From positions 291,980 to 355,979 of the forward strand of contig VXAI01000304.1 in NCBI GenBank assembly GCA_013399305.1: DNA of 64,000 bases, written 5' to 3'. The notes under the pieces were generated by a model. That model was not told where the DNA came from, made no database searches, and saw only the letters and a list, made by a program, of their open reading frames with translations. The translations under genes were made by a program, and so were the position numbers. Numbering within the stretch: position 1 is the first letter of the stretch; each line of letters starts with the position of its first letter. This DNA comes from Rostratula benghalensis. Its lineage: Eukaryota > Chordata > Aves > Charadriiformes > Rostratulidae. Shown here in pieces: positions 1 to 14,400 of the stretch.

Positions 1-1249
1 CTTCTATCCCTAGGGGTGTTTCAGAAGTTTCTATTTTGCTTGCTTCTTCCCACATTATAACAGAACTGGATAATCAGAAGTCATCAGTTCTTCTCTATCA
101 GTGTTTGCAACCTTTCTGACGTATCAATACCAGCATTAATGATCTTGGATTTGATGTTTCTGTAATTTCATCTTTTTCTCCCCAGACTCTGTAAACTAGC
201 AGTATTTGGCTGTCATTCTCTAACTGCCAAATGCATAAACTCCATTGCTAGTGATTGTCCAGATCTGCAGATATTGAACAATGGCAGAATTCTGCGTATT
301 ACTCATACATGTCCCTCACATATTTTGAAATATCTGAGAAAGCTAACTGCACTCAATGTAACTGGGCTCATTGTGGTAAAGAAATTTTGATTTCTTGCTC
401 TTGTCTCAAATTAGTTTTAAAACAACTAGTTACAGTTTGATTTATGTCTACATTATTTGCCATTTATGATGTTATGTATTGATATTTGCTATGCACTTGC
501 AGCATTCTGTGTAATCCACAAGATTCATAGCAGTGCCCACGGTTCTTGTTTCTCTATAGGCCTGTGGACATGGTATTGGATAAATGGCATAATATAAGAC
601 ATGAGAACATCTCCAATATTTTACAACACAGAGAAGACTAAAAATATTGTGATCGTGTCCCCCATTCATATGCTAAAAACTACACGTTTTTGCAGAGTGT
701 GTTCTGCAGACTGAATTTCTTGTACTAAAAAGCCAGTAAGTTACCAGATCTCACTGAATATCAATGGGAGTCAGTATATGTAGCTATAAACCCCCCACAC
801 AACTTGAGTAGAAAGTTAAAAACTCTCTCTCAATGACAGAGTCTGAAGAATGTTAATATTTCTTGTGATAATGAACAAAACGCGAACACTAATAAACCAA
901 AAAAACTTATAATTGGAAGAACTTTTGCTATTAATAAAATAACCTCTTGCTATGAGGTCCTTGTTGCAAATAACTCTTGGTTGCTTTATTTTATTTTTGG
1001 TAGCTTAAATCAATATATAGTTCTGCGTTTGGACTGACTGGTAAGAAAATAGGGATGGCTCTTAATTTAGCAACAGAGAATTCTTTATTAGGGGTCTTCA
1101 GTCAGTGAATATGTGGTGGTTTGGGAAGATTTGCCCTCTGTGTCAGGACAATCACCATGCTATAGCAGGCAAAGCTTGTGAGGGGAGGTTCTAGACATGC
1201 TATATATATGTGTTAATGGAATCAATATGTGTTATAAACTTCAATCCTG

Positions 1250-1295
<46 letters not shown>

Positions 1296-4200
1296 TGTAC
1301 TTTACCTTGTTGTCTTAGCATTTGTGTTTTGAAAAAAATGCGAATTTTTCAATGAGTGAGGAACTATGGGGTTGCTGCACCAAGCATGTTTTGATGATGA
1401 AGTTGGGTATAATGATAACAGTCTACTGCTTGTCTACAGACAAATTGTGCAGGCATGAATGACCATTGGGTTTTATTGTTTTCAGCTGCCATTCAGTGTT
1501 CTGGCAGGGACATTTTCAGCAGGTATGTTAAGGAACAAACTTAAAGAATGTTTTCATATTTCCTTTCCCCTTGATGTGCTGCATTTTAAGTAAGAGACAT
1601 TGTCGTCAACTTTATTGTGACTCAGTCTCCCAACCTGGAGTATTTTGTTTTCAGCTCCTCTTCACAAATGACAGATAAAAGCCTAGTGGACTTTAGCACC
1701 TATTCACAAATGATTAGGTGAAAATTTTAATGCTGAAAGGAAAGTGTTTGTCAATATGTGAGTTTTGGAAATCTGAATATTTCACCTATTCAAAATATCA
1801 TGCAGGTCTTGCTGATATTCCAAAAGCAGAGACTGTGGTATCTTTACTGGAGATGTCACTGTAGTGGTATGTGAGTTCTGAATCAGCACTTAGTCTTCCT
1901 GGTTCTAGTGACTGAAAGAAGGGACCTTTTGCATTATGTCCTATTTGGTAGAAGCTGGTTGCATCTCCATTAGTGTCCAATTTTTAAAGCAATTATGATT
2001 TAGAGAAAGATGGAGACTTTAGTTTTCCTTCAGAGTGTATCTCAGTAGGCTAAGATAGTGATTCCCTGTGGAAATATTTATCTTGCTATGAAAAATCAAA
2101 ATGTTACTTTATTATTCTGTAAAGATATTTCCATCATGAAATCATGATACTTTATGTAAGACTGCAACATTTTGAATTACTGGAGAGGTAATTAATTGAT
2201 TTTGATATAGGTACTGAAAAGCAATTCACTATTTATAACAGAATATTATTTTTTCTCACCTTTTAAATGCATGCAAATAAAAAAACAGCTACAGTATTTA
2301 TTTAAGGAGGGAGATACTGTGACAGGGTATACTTAAGTTAAGCTTTCCTTTTCTGCTACTAAATACTGAGTTCACTGAAGCTGTGAACTTCTTATAATTA
2401 TGTGGTTCTTCTAATTGGAACCACAGAAAATATGAGGTAGCAGAGATTGCTTCTGTCCATCTGTCTTTGGTATTTCGATGGTGTCTGATGATAATAATTG
2501 AAGTACTCCTTCCTCATGCTCATTAACCACATTGCTGAATGTTTTAACCGAGCCCCCTAGTTGTTCACCAAAATTGGTATCAAAGTGAGATTACAGCCTT
2601 ACTTTCCAAACAGCCCTAGCATGCTTATGCCCATGATATTCTTGGGTAAACCAATGGTGCTCAGGTTTATAGCCTTCAAAAGGGAATGTGATAGTAGACT
2701 CCAGCAGAAGGAAAATGTTCTTGCCGTCTTTTTAGAATAATAGGATATTGTGGTGTTATTTGATATGGTGATTTGGCATAAATTTTATTCTAGCATATGT
2801 TACATATATTCTGATGCAAGACATGCTTTAGTAACTTTTCTGCTGTTTTAGTTCTAATTGGTCAATTAGTGCTCTAAAATCCCATACTGTTATGACACAG
2901 TTGCAAGCTTCCCAAGTTTATTATCCATCTTTGGTGAGATAATTCATGAAGGTACACACACTACTGGGTTTTTGTCTTGTGACATAAGATTGACATTCAT
3001 GAGGTACTCAGGCAAGAGAACTGCAAGCAAAGCTACTCGATCTCACATTTAGAATTAAAATGAAGCAACTCGTTTATAGAACATTAACTGTAACTCTTGG
3101 TTGCATATAGTTCATTTATATTCTGGGAATCATTACATTTCCTTGTCAAGAGTAAGTGTATATATGTAGAAGCCTGGGGACAGGGTGGAGGAGGCATCTT
3201 AGTATGACAAACTTTTCTACAGAGATTAGCTTTTTGATCTAGTGAAAATTCTGTCACATTAACCATTTTTGTACAAATTTCTTTTTGACTGAAACCATAA
3301 TATAAGCAAGAGAACTGAGAATGAGTATATATTAATATGAAGTGTATACACTTTGCAGTAATCAACTTAAACTACTTCTATCATGATTTTAGTAATGTAG
3401 TTACTCAAAACATACAGTATATCAATGTAGATCACCCTGAAAACATGACTGTTTCTCAATATTATGATATTGTGCTGATAATATACATATTTCAGAAGTA
3501 ATCAGTTGGTATGCTATCTACAAGGATCTTGATATTTGTGGTTGTAAAAGGTGACTGATACAGGCTTTGGCAGGCAGCTGTTGCCAGCTTCATTATCTTG
3601 CTCCGAGCTCTACATCAACAAGACAAAGAGGGTAGGCACTTTTCTGAGGCTTAATGTGCTGAAAGTAGTTAGCATTCTTTTTCACTTTCTATCTTTTTCG
3701 CTGTGGGAGCTATTGTACAATTTTATTTCCTCCGGAGAATTTTACTTGCTACTTCTGGGCATTCAAACATGGCATATGTGCAAAACCTTAGGTGTAAAGA
3801 ATATATGGTGGACTTCACTAAGGAATAGATGTATGCTAATCACACACTCTTATTGGCCCCCATCTTCAAGTAAGAATTACGCCAGAAATCCTTGTTTAAG
3901 GCAAATAATATATCACAGTGGTAGAAATATGATGGTTGAAATGGTGCTCGTGGTGCAGAGATCTGCGGATATTTGAATGGTTCATTCTCCTCATTACATT
4001 TCTTTCTAACAAAACATTCATGCATGGGTTGCTGCCTTAGAAATTATACATCTTGTTCCTCAAATGCATAAAATTATGCCTTGAGTGAAAAATTGTCAGG
4101 GAATCAGATTTTCTTTGTGGTCTTCTTCCTCCTATCTTCCCCTGCATACAACGTCACAGCTGGCATGCCCTCACACCATCCCTGGACGTAACATAGTGGT

Positions 4201-6740
4201 CCCCATTGTGCTATGCTAGGGGTGACCATTAACTTCTTCCCCAAATGTGACCTAGATTCTTCTCAATTTGAAAGCCCTGTGTGCACATCCCTGACAAATA
4301 TCTTCTTGCTTCTAGTAAAGCTGAAGAAGAAACATTTTAAGTTTTTATGGATTGTAAGTTTATTGCAGTTGCTATCCTTGCAAATACTACTGCATTAACT
4401 TGCTTCCTATTTAAAAATAAAAAATAAAGCTCCACCTGACATATATTGCCTTGGTAAAATCTTCTCGTATATAAAAAACTTCTTAGTTTATAATATATAT
4501 GGAGTTGAATCAAAATACATTATTATTCATCTGTATATTTTGTGCTTTTTCATAAGACACACAAACTATTGTATGTAGAAATTTAAGACAAATGTAATTT
4601 TGGAACATTTATCTACATACACAATCCCTCTTAGAAAAAATGTTTCAATATTTAAGTATGTGTGTTAGACAATAGAGAATAAGAAAAATGTCAATAATAA
4701 TTTTTAGTTACACATTTGTACATGCATATTGCTATATGTAAAATTTTTCTATATTTGTAAAGGCCATTAGTAAATGTCTGTGAGTTCTGTTTTTGATAGC
4801 CTGTAATGAGGTACAAATATCTCATGCCAGAAATGAAAGCAGAGGCTAATAAACTCTTCCTATAAGGGAGGGAAAAAATTCTCACAGTTTAAGCAAACTA
4901 TTATTTTTGCCTAAAATGACTGATAGTAATTTCTGATTAAGAATATAGATGATTACAGAGGAAAGGTTTTGTCCTTGCCAATCATTTACTCACAGGAAAT
5001 GATGAATCCTGGCTCATCACTGGAGTCCCTGTAGGACTTAAGCAGAACAAGAAACAATCTCTGGTCATTGATTAAGTAGAATTTTTTCTTAAAGTATGAA
5101 TCAGTAACAAACAGTTTACACATGCATTGACCATCTCATTTCTTTTCCATTGGTTATAGGCAGTTATTCCAATATCCTTAATGCTCTGATCTATAGGTAT
5201 ATTGATGGGAAAATAGGTGTTTTGTCTATCTGATGTATGTTCTTCCTGGAAATCTTAAAAGTATTTTGTCTTTTTTTGTTTTCACGTTAAAACTATGAAG
5301 AATTTAATTGTCAGTGGGTTTTTATTTTCTCTTTTTAACAGTGACATTCTAAATCAAAATTCATTTCAGAGAAATATTCAAAGGCACTGAAAAAAGAATC
5401 AACTCATAACTTTCTTCTTGAACAAAATGATAAATCTCAATTGTCTAGTGAACATGGAACCAGAAGACAGTAGTAGCACGTGATCCACATTACACACATG
5501 ATATTTTCCTTTAAAAATTGTCTTTCAGAGCAACAGCCTACGCACGTGTTGGTTTTATATTACCTAAATGTTAAGTGACATTTCAAATAGTCAGACATGT
5601 GAGCATAGTCTACATTTCCATTCAGGCCTAATGTTCACAGGTTTAATTCAGAATTTATTATATATCTACTTGTGATTACTGTAACAGCATTAGCTCAAAT
5701 TTCAATTAACATGAACACAGTATTGTATCAAATGAATATAGGCATGTGGTTTTTCATTCTAATCTCATCTGAGCCCATTCTGTATGTTTATGCATATGTA
5801 TATACATGTGGGAATGTATGTGTACATGAATGCCATATACTCACAGTTTGACACAAAAATGAATGAAAATAAATAGTTCCAATATAGATGGGTTTTAGGA
5901 AATTTTTGTATTGTGTTTGGTATAGGCTATTTCATGATTAACTGCCTCAGTTTCTCTTTTGGATGATGGCTGCCTCAAAACTCAATGAGAATTCTGGTTA
6001 AAGGAGGTAAATTTTATTGGATTGGGTTCTAGGCCAGAATTTTTTTGGGAGTTTTTTGTTACAGGTGGGTTTGAATCTTACAACTAATGTGAGAATTTTT
6101 CTAATTTTATATTTAAAAAAGCCCAAACCCACAAAGTAAAAAACCAACCTTCCCCAGATGGTTATTTTAAAGATTTGTCAGAAAACATAATAGTTGCTGT
6201 CGGTCTTCTTGATGTTTGACAAGAACCATTTGTAGTTACAACAAATACCGTCTTCAGCATGTGTTTGTGTCTGTGTATATACATGAAGATTCAGCTGACT
6301 GAACCAGGGAGAGGCACGTGGTCTGGATGACCAGCACGTGTACCTGTAACATGCTAGCATTCACAGGAGTTTGTTTATGGAACTCCTTCAGATTATCAGC
6401 GCTGTTTAATTTTTAGCTCAGCCTGTGCTGATAGGGCACAAAAGCAAAATTCTGTAACAGGTTCCAGAACAGATATTGGAGTTGCAAGACAGCTCTGTTT
6501 AAGCATAATTTAAAGCCTGATTATAACTGCTGGTTTTGTGAGCTGGAGTCTAACAGGTTTGCTTTGGTTTGGTCTCACAATGCTGGAGGAAACTTTAAGC
6601 GGTTTTTTTTTTTCTTTTTTTTTTTTTCCCCTGAGGCACTTAGAGACAGAAATGTTGAGTGTAATGTTCTTCCACCTCAGATACTCTTTTGCCACTTATT
6701 CCCCACTCTCTGTGATTTCTGTGTCATGGTGCTCTTGCTT
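1..6740. other. Upstream intergenic DNA, no gene recognised
   Basis: AT-rich sequence with many short open frames, none with recognisable protein similarity, a CpG context or a consistent set of splice sites. The longest frame (3551-3976, + strand) has low-complexity hydrophobic content and no ATG at its start. Apart from the (CTA)n microsatellite listed separately I see only short AT-rich and homopolymer stretches. Confidence 0.6.
1251..1295 (+). repeat. (CTA)15 trinucleotide microsatellite
   Basis: Fifteen uninterrupted CTA units, directly visible, flanked by non-repetitive sequence. Its length and purity suggest it is polymorphic. It lies about 15.7 kb upstream of the RASEF start, with no sign of transcription. 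Confidence 0.95.
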
Positions 6741-6751
6741 TTTCCATTTTG

Positions 6752-7345
6752 TAGAATCACAGAAAACAGGTATTGAAGGGGCCTCTGTCCCAGACAAAAT
6801 GTCATACCTAGATTCTTTTTCTTATGGTAATGTCTTTTAGTACCTTCTTAAAACTCCTCAGTGGAGGAGATGCTTCAAGAGCATGCTTAGCTCTTGAAAT
6901 TCTTGCAGACTTGGGAGAGCATTAAGAGGGAAACATCATCTGTACATGATCTGCTCTGTATCTTTACTGCTCATCTGGTCAGTCAGAGACAGGATACCGG
7001 GGTAGATGGTTCTGACATGGCCCTTCCAACTCACTTGCCTAATGTTCTAATATCAAGTAGCAACATAATTCTTACTGCTAGGAAGTTTTTCCTTGTGATC
7101 AACATGTTATTCCCTACTTGCTTACAACAGTCTCTTATACCGAATGTTGTTTTATACCTTTGCTCAGTGTTTATTCTCCTCAGTAACATTATGTTTTTCA
7201 GACCTTTGAAATGTAGTCATGTTTCCTAAGCCATGATCCTTGTTATTCTCCTTAGAATTTCTCAAACTAACCCATGTAGCAAAACTTGGGCACCATTCTC
7301 CCGTTGAGACCTTATTAGTGCTGAACACAGTGGAAGTTTATGTCA
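6752..7345 (-). mobile_element. Old, diverged CR1-type LINE 3' fragment
   Basis: The left end reads tagaatcacagaa, the reverse complement of a CR1-style 3' terminus. Further right, phrases such as 'ctaggaagtttttccttgtg' (about 7079) and 'gggcaccattctcccgttga' (about 7289), then 'gtgctgaacacagtgg', follow the order of the reverse complement of CR1/L3-like 3' ends. Divergence is high and no coding frame survives. The class is fairly clear; the subfamily is not. Confidence 0.55.
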
Positions 7346-10300
7346 GGTGTCTCTGAGGCTCTGGTCTCTGCATAGATACCGGTGTGATGTTTGGTTTTTT
7401 TGTGATTGGTGTCCAAATGACGATTCACACACCTCCAGATCCCTTCCTCAGAAATTATTATTTACACAGTTATTTCTCAACCAGTTGATGCAGTTAATCA
7501 TATCTGCCTAAATGTGGTATCTGATTAATGAAAAGTTTTCCCTCTCTAATTTGTATGTTGTCTTTTCTGCTATTTGTCTGAGTATTTTTTAACTCTAAGC
7601 CTGCTATTTCACTAGCTTGTACTTCCTTTCAGCTAGGTTTCGGCTACAAGTTTAATGGGAATATTCCTAGCTCCAGCAGGGTTATCAGTGAAAATCTTAA
7701 TAGTTACACACCTGTGACAGATCTTGATCTGTTTATAGATTTGAAGGGAAAAAGTGAGTGCCATACACTTATTATTGGTCCAGTTGTTTACAGTTGTGGA
7801 TCTTAGTATTCTGATTGTAACAAATCAAATCTGTTTTTAATGAGAATTATTTACATTTTAAAAGATCATCCTCTCTGATGGAGCTGATATGCGTCACAGG
7901 TTTCAGAGCATCATGTTGAGACCATAGTTACTAGCAGGTATAAAGAATATAGTCTCTTTTCATCATGATTCCATTTGTTAAGAGGTTAAGTGGCTGCTGA
8001 TTAAAATACAGAGTGGAAAATAGGTAAGAGAACAAAAGGGCTTTTCAGTACATTTTCAATTTCCTATCCCGAATTACGATGTATTAAGATTCCAGACTGT
8101 GTTTCATAGGTAGCTATAGTAACATTTTTTGTTACCTTTTATGTTTCTTTAATAGAGTTCAGGGTTATAAGAATAACTTTTATTTCTATTTTATGCTGTC
8201 CAGTTATCACTTAATGTGAACTTTTCAGTTGGAAACCTCAGGATTTTTTTTTTCTGTGATGAAAATGAAAGAAAGTGCACTTGTGTTGGCTACATAGTTT
8301 GGAGGGGCTTTTTTGGTGGGTTTGTTTTCTTTTTTTTGTTGGTGTGGCTTTATATATAATTTTTTTAATATGACATTAGTTTGCTGTGCATAATAAATTA
8401 TCAGGATTGTTTTAAGGGACTTTTGTACCTGTGACTGCCTTCTACTTTGCTGACTCCAAGGTAGGCTGTCTGTAGTTGAAAGATTCAGACTAAAGGTGTT
8501 TTCCCTTATGCTGTATCACCCATTAATTAGGTTGCATGAATGCTCTATAATGATTATATCAATTTGTTTTGCAAGGACAAACTGCTCTAGTTTGACATTT
8601 AAAGAGGAGGAAAGAAAATTTTATTATTTATATTAAATATAGGAGAAAAGTGATTTCCCTATATTTTATGAAGCAATAATCGAACTATTCAAGAGATTAA
8701 AAGAGAGAGATGCTTAGCTGTTATCTTCTAATGCAGATGGTGTATTTTATTTAAATTTATCTAAATGCCACTTTTATCATGAAAGTAAGAATGATTATAC
8801 ACCTTTGACACTGTGGCAATGAATAATTTAACAAGTACTTTGTTAATTGAGAATAAAACTTTTTCTGTTGTTCTGGGTTGTTGGTAAAGAGCTTCTCTTT
8901 TCTTTTTTATTTTTTTTTTTCCCCAAATCCATTTATTCAAAATTATCCCCTGCCCCATCCTTAATTTAAGAAGGAAGATTATCAGTTTATGATGACTATT
9001 TGAAACTAGAGCTATCCTCATTTCTGCTGAAGCCAAAGTCACATGATATGCTTTTCCTCCCTGATCAGATGGGTGAACTTGATGGCTCATTTTGTGGAAA
9101 AAAAACCTTCCAGCAGTCAGGAGAGCACATGATGTTAGCTGTCACATACTATAAAGTGGTATGAAACACAATATGAATATGCCCAACAGCTTTTAGCCTT
9201 GTAGTGTAGTCAATTAAAGCACTTAAACGGAATCACGGCTAAAGCCTAACAATGCAGCCAAGTGAGTGGCAGTTGTTATATGTGGTGTTATACTTGTTTC
9301 GATTGGTGCTTTAGGAAGTTGATCAACCTCTTAACAAAAGCGCTTATTTTAGATACACAGAATTAAGTTTCCATAGATGTTCTTGGATATTTACTTGAAG
9401 TTTACTAATACATGAACAACAGTATACTTTGTAAAAAAATTGTGAGCCATGGTTGACACAATGCAATCTGTGGAAGAAGTTTCACCTGCAGAAAACCAAA
9501 ACATTGGAAATAACCCTTTTTTACTTTCCAGTTGTGTAAAGCTTGAAGATCTGAAAGATAATACACATATCTAAAGGGTATATTAAGTCTGCTAATGGAT
9601 TTGGGCTCTTAAGAACATAATTTTTTTTTCTTTATGCTTTGGAGGCAAATGAGAAGGAACTTAGTTTTAGTGACCTTCTAGAGGAGGAAACACTTTCTGA
9701 CTTTATACTATGTTGCTGAGATGCATTGTCTTTTCTGTAATTGTTAGAAACTATGGCAAATGATTTTTCAAGTCTTCTCTCTAAAGGTATGACGAAGTCC
9801 CACTCCTCTTCAAGATTAACAAGAACAGTATTTTCTCTTACATTCAAGAAGAATTAGTGTGGCTTTAGAACTTTGTGATTATTTTATTGTTTGTTTTACT
9901 TTTCAGCTCTGAGTCGTGTAACCTTTAATCTCTTTTGGGTTAAACCCCCCATGAATATAATTTAAACCTTTCCTATTTAGAAAATCCTTGAGGGACACTT
10001 TACTACACCTTTCTTCTTGTCCAGCTCTCCATTCTTTCATTGTTTATCTCTACATTGTAATAAATAATTACTTTGTGTGTTTGAATGCACTATTTTTGTA
10101 TAACCTTGCTTAGATGGAGTAAAGTCAAACTAGGTGTGTCCATGTTCAGCACTTAAATTTGAACTATTCTGAAAGTACTATACATTCAGGAAGTAAATTC
10201 TAATAAGATTATAATCTCAAATGTTATTATGACCTTTTAGAAATAAAAAGGCCTACACAAGCTATTTGTCTACCCTAATAAGTGAAATACATCAGAACTC

Positions 10301-10690
10301 TGGCACTGAAGTGCCCAGTGGGCATGGCATTGTCCACTTCGTTATCATCAAACTGGATATACCTCACAAAAACAGAGTGGCCACATTAAAACTGGCTTAC
10401 ATTATCTCCCCAAACAATACTTGTCAGGATAGACAAATCATTTGGGAGATGCTACCTCTCCTGCTTCCAATACCGGGAGGTTTTCTAAACAGTTTAACAG
10501 TTTAAAATGGTTGAAAGTTGCCCAGAAGCCTGAAGAGGGCATATCCAATAGCCCTGTGTGCACTGAGCATACCACAACCAGAATCATCTTGGGATCCACA
10601 AATGGGACGTTATTCCCTCATGCTTTAAGGATCTGCTCAGATATCCATACACAGAGTTTGCCTAATACAAACAGGAGAAGGTTTCACACA
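7346..10690. other. Intergenic, nothing recognised
   Basis: AT-rich sequence with several oligo-T and oligo-A runs (for example near 8250, 8915 and 9620). No exon-like frame, no RNA gene and no repeat family that I can name. Confidence 0.5.
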
Positions 10691-10699
10691 ATGAAACAG

Positions 10700-11470
10700 T
10701 GGCAGCTACTCTTACCAAGATAAGGTAGAAAAAAGTACTGAACATGTGTCTTCTTTATAGACAGCCTGAGGGTAAGAGCATTACACACAAACTTGGGAGG
10801 TGCATTCAGTCTTCTTCTCTGTCTGAACAGATTCAGGTATTTCTTGCTCCATGTAAGAAACCTGTCTTTTTGGCTGTCCTATGGTTGCTCAAGTGTTTGA
10901 ATATATACCATTTATCCAGAATCTGCAAAAATGATGTAAATTTTTTTTGGTATTATAGAGGGAAATAGAGGATGGATATCAGGGATCCACTGGCACAGGA
11001 AAAAGTGGCATCCAGCATTTGTTCCAAAGATGCTTTCATCTAGTTATATTGCACTGTATAACACAGCTACTTGGAGCAGTGCTCTGAGCAGCTGAATGAT
11101 TCTCAGTTCCATCTGTGGCTCCAGTAGCTTTGTGGTTAGGACACTTGACTGACAAAAAAGAAAGGTAATTTTAATTTGCTTCAGGCAGAGCAGTGAATTA
11201 AATTTGGTTCTCCCACTTCTGGGGAAGTGGTCCAACACATTGAATAAGAAAGGGAGACGGGAGGAGGGTGAAACAGTGACCTTACTGTTTGCAAGGAAAA
11301 CCTGGACGTTGCTGTGTTTTTTAAAGAGCTTTGGCACCATTCTGCGTAAAAAGGTCAACATTAATCCTAATTGGAAGGAGATATGCCCATTTGACCTAAC
11401 ATTGCTCATCTCTGTCCTGAAAAGGACACATTTATCCTCTGTCTTCAGCATTGCTCATTGTTAATTAAAA
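10700..11470. repeat. Degraded ancient interspersed repeat with a tRNA-like module (family uncertain)
   Basis: At 11113-11150 the text 'tagctttgtggttaggac' resembles the A-box half of a tRNA-derived SINE. About 65 bp on, 'ttggttctcccacttctggg' (11203-11222) resembles a B-box or a mirrored copy of the module. At 10772 'gggtaagagcattacacac' followed by 'cttgggaggtgcattcagtc' repeats the same type of phrase. Similar strings occur in old amniote SINE-like repeats. Both strands have open frames here (135 aa on -, 86 aa on +) without recognisable protein content. Boundaries and family are inferred. Confidence 0.3.
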
Positions 11471-14400
11471 TTGCATATGGGGAATTGTATTTTCAGGCAC
11501 CCATTTCTTCAAGAGCAGAAAGGGTTCACCAGTAGGCACAATTTGGTTTTGACTATTAGAATTTGGAAAAGTATCCAGGCTTTCAAACACTGGGAAGGCT
11601 TATGTACCTGATAGGTTGTATAGTTTTCAGTTAGAGAAAGATACTTTCTTAGCACAGAAAGTTTATTTTGGTTATTTCATTAGACTATTTTGCCCATTAC
11701 AGCACTAGCATTGGCTCTCTTTGTGGCTTCTGTATGAAACTTAGGAGACTGATCAATATAGATTTCACAATATGTGACCATGCAATACAATGAATATTTA
11801 GTCCATGTTAAAATTTGAACTCTTCATCATGAGCACCATGTAATAATGTAATGTAATAAATTACTTTTCTGTTGATGTTATTTCTGTGTGTAAAGAATAA
11901 CTGTTTGTGTTTCCAGTTCTTTTCATGAAAGGATTCAGATTGTAATTGCTGCTTGTTAAAACAATCCAGCCTTACTACAAGAAAATAGTGACAGAATGGA
12001 TCCAGAAGTTTTGATTTCTTTGAGCCCAGAGGAACTGAAAAGACAAGGGAAGAAAAACCTCTATTTTTCCAAAGATGCTTGTGGATCTTTCCATGTCAAA
12101 CAGTCTTACTTGCCCCTTTGTTTCTGTGGAAGTGTTACTTCCATATCTGAAGGTGGAATTTAAGATTCAGTGACTTCTTTTGCATTTCATTGAGCTAATT
12201 TTGCATTTCTATTCTTGTTCAATAAAATAAAATGTACTTTTCAGGACTCCTTACACCTTAACAACAGGACAGAATAAAAAAAAATACCCAACAAACCAAC
12301 AATCCAAGATATCATTAAAATCATCGCGACAGCCTTCCTGCAAGAGATGAAATTCTTAAGCATAATTTATTTCTAGCTGCTTATGTTATCCAAAACTATT
12401 ACAGATTTTGAGAACTGGCAACACGACAGCATGTCAGAATATTTTTTTCTGTGATTTCTGGGCTTGGAGTACTCTTTTTTGAGCCCCCTGAGAATGACTG
12501 CTAGCACTTCAAACCAGTCATCATTGGTCCTTTCAGCATCTTCCTGGCTATTCAGTTGATCATACAGCAAGGTTTTAAAAAGGCTGTCAGATGTTCATTC
12601 CTCCTCTGCTGCAAATACTTAATAATTTCTGCAAAAGCATCTTGTGAAAATCTTTGGATTTATCCAAAGAAAATATCTTGGATATTACACAATTCTTTTG
12701 TTAATGATCTTTTTCACTCTTGCAGGCTGAAGGTGCTTCATCTGTATGGTCTCTCCTTCAGACATGGTCTGAAATCCACTAAGAAATCAATAAAACCATG
12801 CAAGTCTTTCATAACCTTACTGTCCCAACTTGTAACATTTCAGCTGAATGAAAAATTCTATGTATCCTGAGATAATTTTTTTGGCTTTTAAAGTATGTCT
12901 ACTTTGACGAGGGAATTTTGTACCCCTTAGTGTCTCATCTTTTGATAAAGTCAAAGCATACAGTTGTGGTTTTTTGCGCTATTATTCAAGTTACTCTTTG
13001 CCCTGGAGTAAGTTTTTTTAAGATATAGATTGTGCCTTTTCCCTTCAGAGTTTATTATGATGCAATGTATTTGAGAAATACAGACTGTATGGCTGTTACT
13101 AAATACTTTACCCTTAGTTTTTAACTGGAGAGAGTAAGAGTGTCAGTAGTACTGAAAAGTACACAACAAGGAATGAAGGTGTGTAATAATGGTCTGTTAT
13201 CTGCCCAGACTTAACATTTATGTCTATGTGCACCTATCTTATATGCTTCACGCGCAGAGCATGCCTGGATATAACTGGGCAAACAGTTGAAAATGCCATA
13301 AAAGTGATTAAAAGTGCCAATAGGCAGAGTAGGAGAAAGCCAGAGAAGGGAAACAGTGTTGTGGTGAACAACCATTGCCACAGACCATCTGCTGGACACC
13401 TCCCAGAAACACTGCACTCTGCATACCACCCTCTTACGAGGCCCTTCACCTGCCTGGACACACTGTGCTTCCCTTCCTGATGGCAGGGAGGGGGCAAGGT
13501 TCATGAAGGAACAGGTACAAAAGGAAGAGATGGAGCTCCAGACTAGGATTGTGATGCTTTGATTTATACAGTGGTTTGCAGAGGTGGTAAAGTTTGTGTC
13601 AGTGAGTGAAGAAGCTGGAGGAGGTTTAATTAATTACTTTTCCATGGTGCTGTGGCTGCTATGATACCTGTGTGCAATACCAAGTGTTTTCAGTTAGTTG
13701 TTTCTGTGTTATTGGTTTACTCTATTTTACTTACGGTCTACTTTCCAAGTAAACTGCACAGTTTGTGCTAAATTGCTTAAACTGTTCATGTGTAGAACAG
13801 GCAAAAGTGAATAAGAGAGTTATTGCAACCACACAGGGATCCATTCATTCCTTTAACCATGCATAATATTGGGAAGATTAGCTAATATATGTAAGAACTA
13901 TAGAGAAGAAATGCTCTGTCTTTGGAGTAAGTTCCAAATATTGTACATTAATTTCTAAATATCAAAGCCGCAAATAATAATGAGGAGAAACAAATCACTG
14001 AATAATTATGTTCTATTTCTGAACTTTTAAGTGCTTGATATTCCAAGCAATAGTCTTCCTTTAGTTTGTATGTAGGATTTCTAAAACAGAGGTCTGTCAT
14101 TTCCAGTATGGGATTGGCCGAGGGCACAGCACTCCAGCTTTTCTGGGCTTCTGCACAATTCTGCAAAGTTACTTTCAGAGCCCACATGTATTCAAATGGC
14201 ATTTAAGAGTTCTGTAGCTTATCCTGCTGGCCAGCTCAGCTCCTCTGCTGTTTTGCTTCCTGGGATAATGCTAGGTTTTTATGTCATGTCGGGCCACACC
14301 TCCTACTTTTGATTACCCTACCTCTTCTAATCTGCTCCATTTAATCTCTGTGTCTACAACAACATCAAAAACCACCTTTTCCCATTTAGTACAATAGGGC

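Noticed and set aside
3551..3976. 141-codon plus-strand frame upstream of RASEF
   Set aside because: It starts at a non-ATG codon, is hydrophobic low-complexity text, and has no splice context or recognised similarity.
11044..11464. Overlapping frames of 135 (-) and 86 (+) codons
   Set aside because: Opposite-strand overlap with no recognisable domain, lying in what looks like a decayed repeat.
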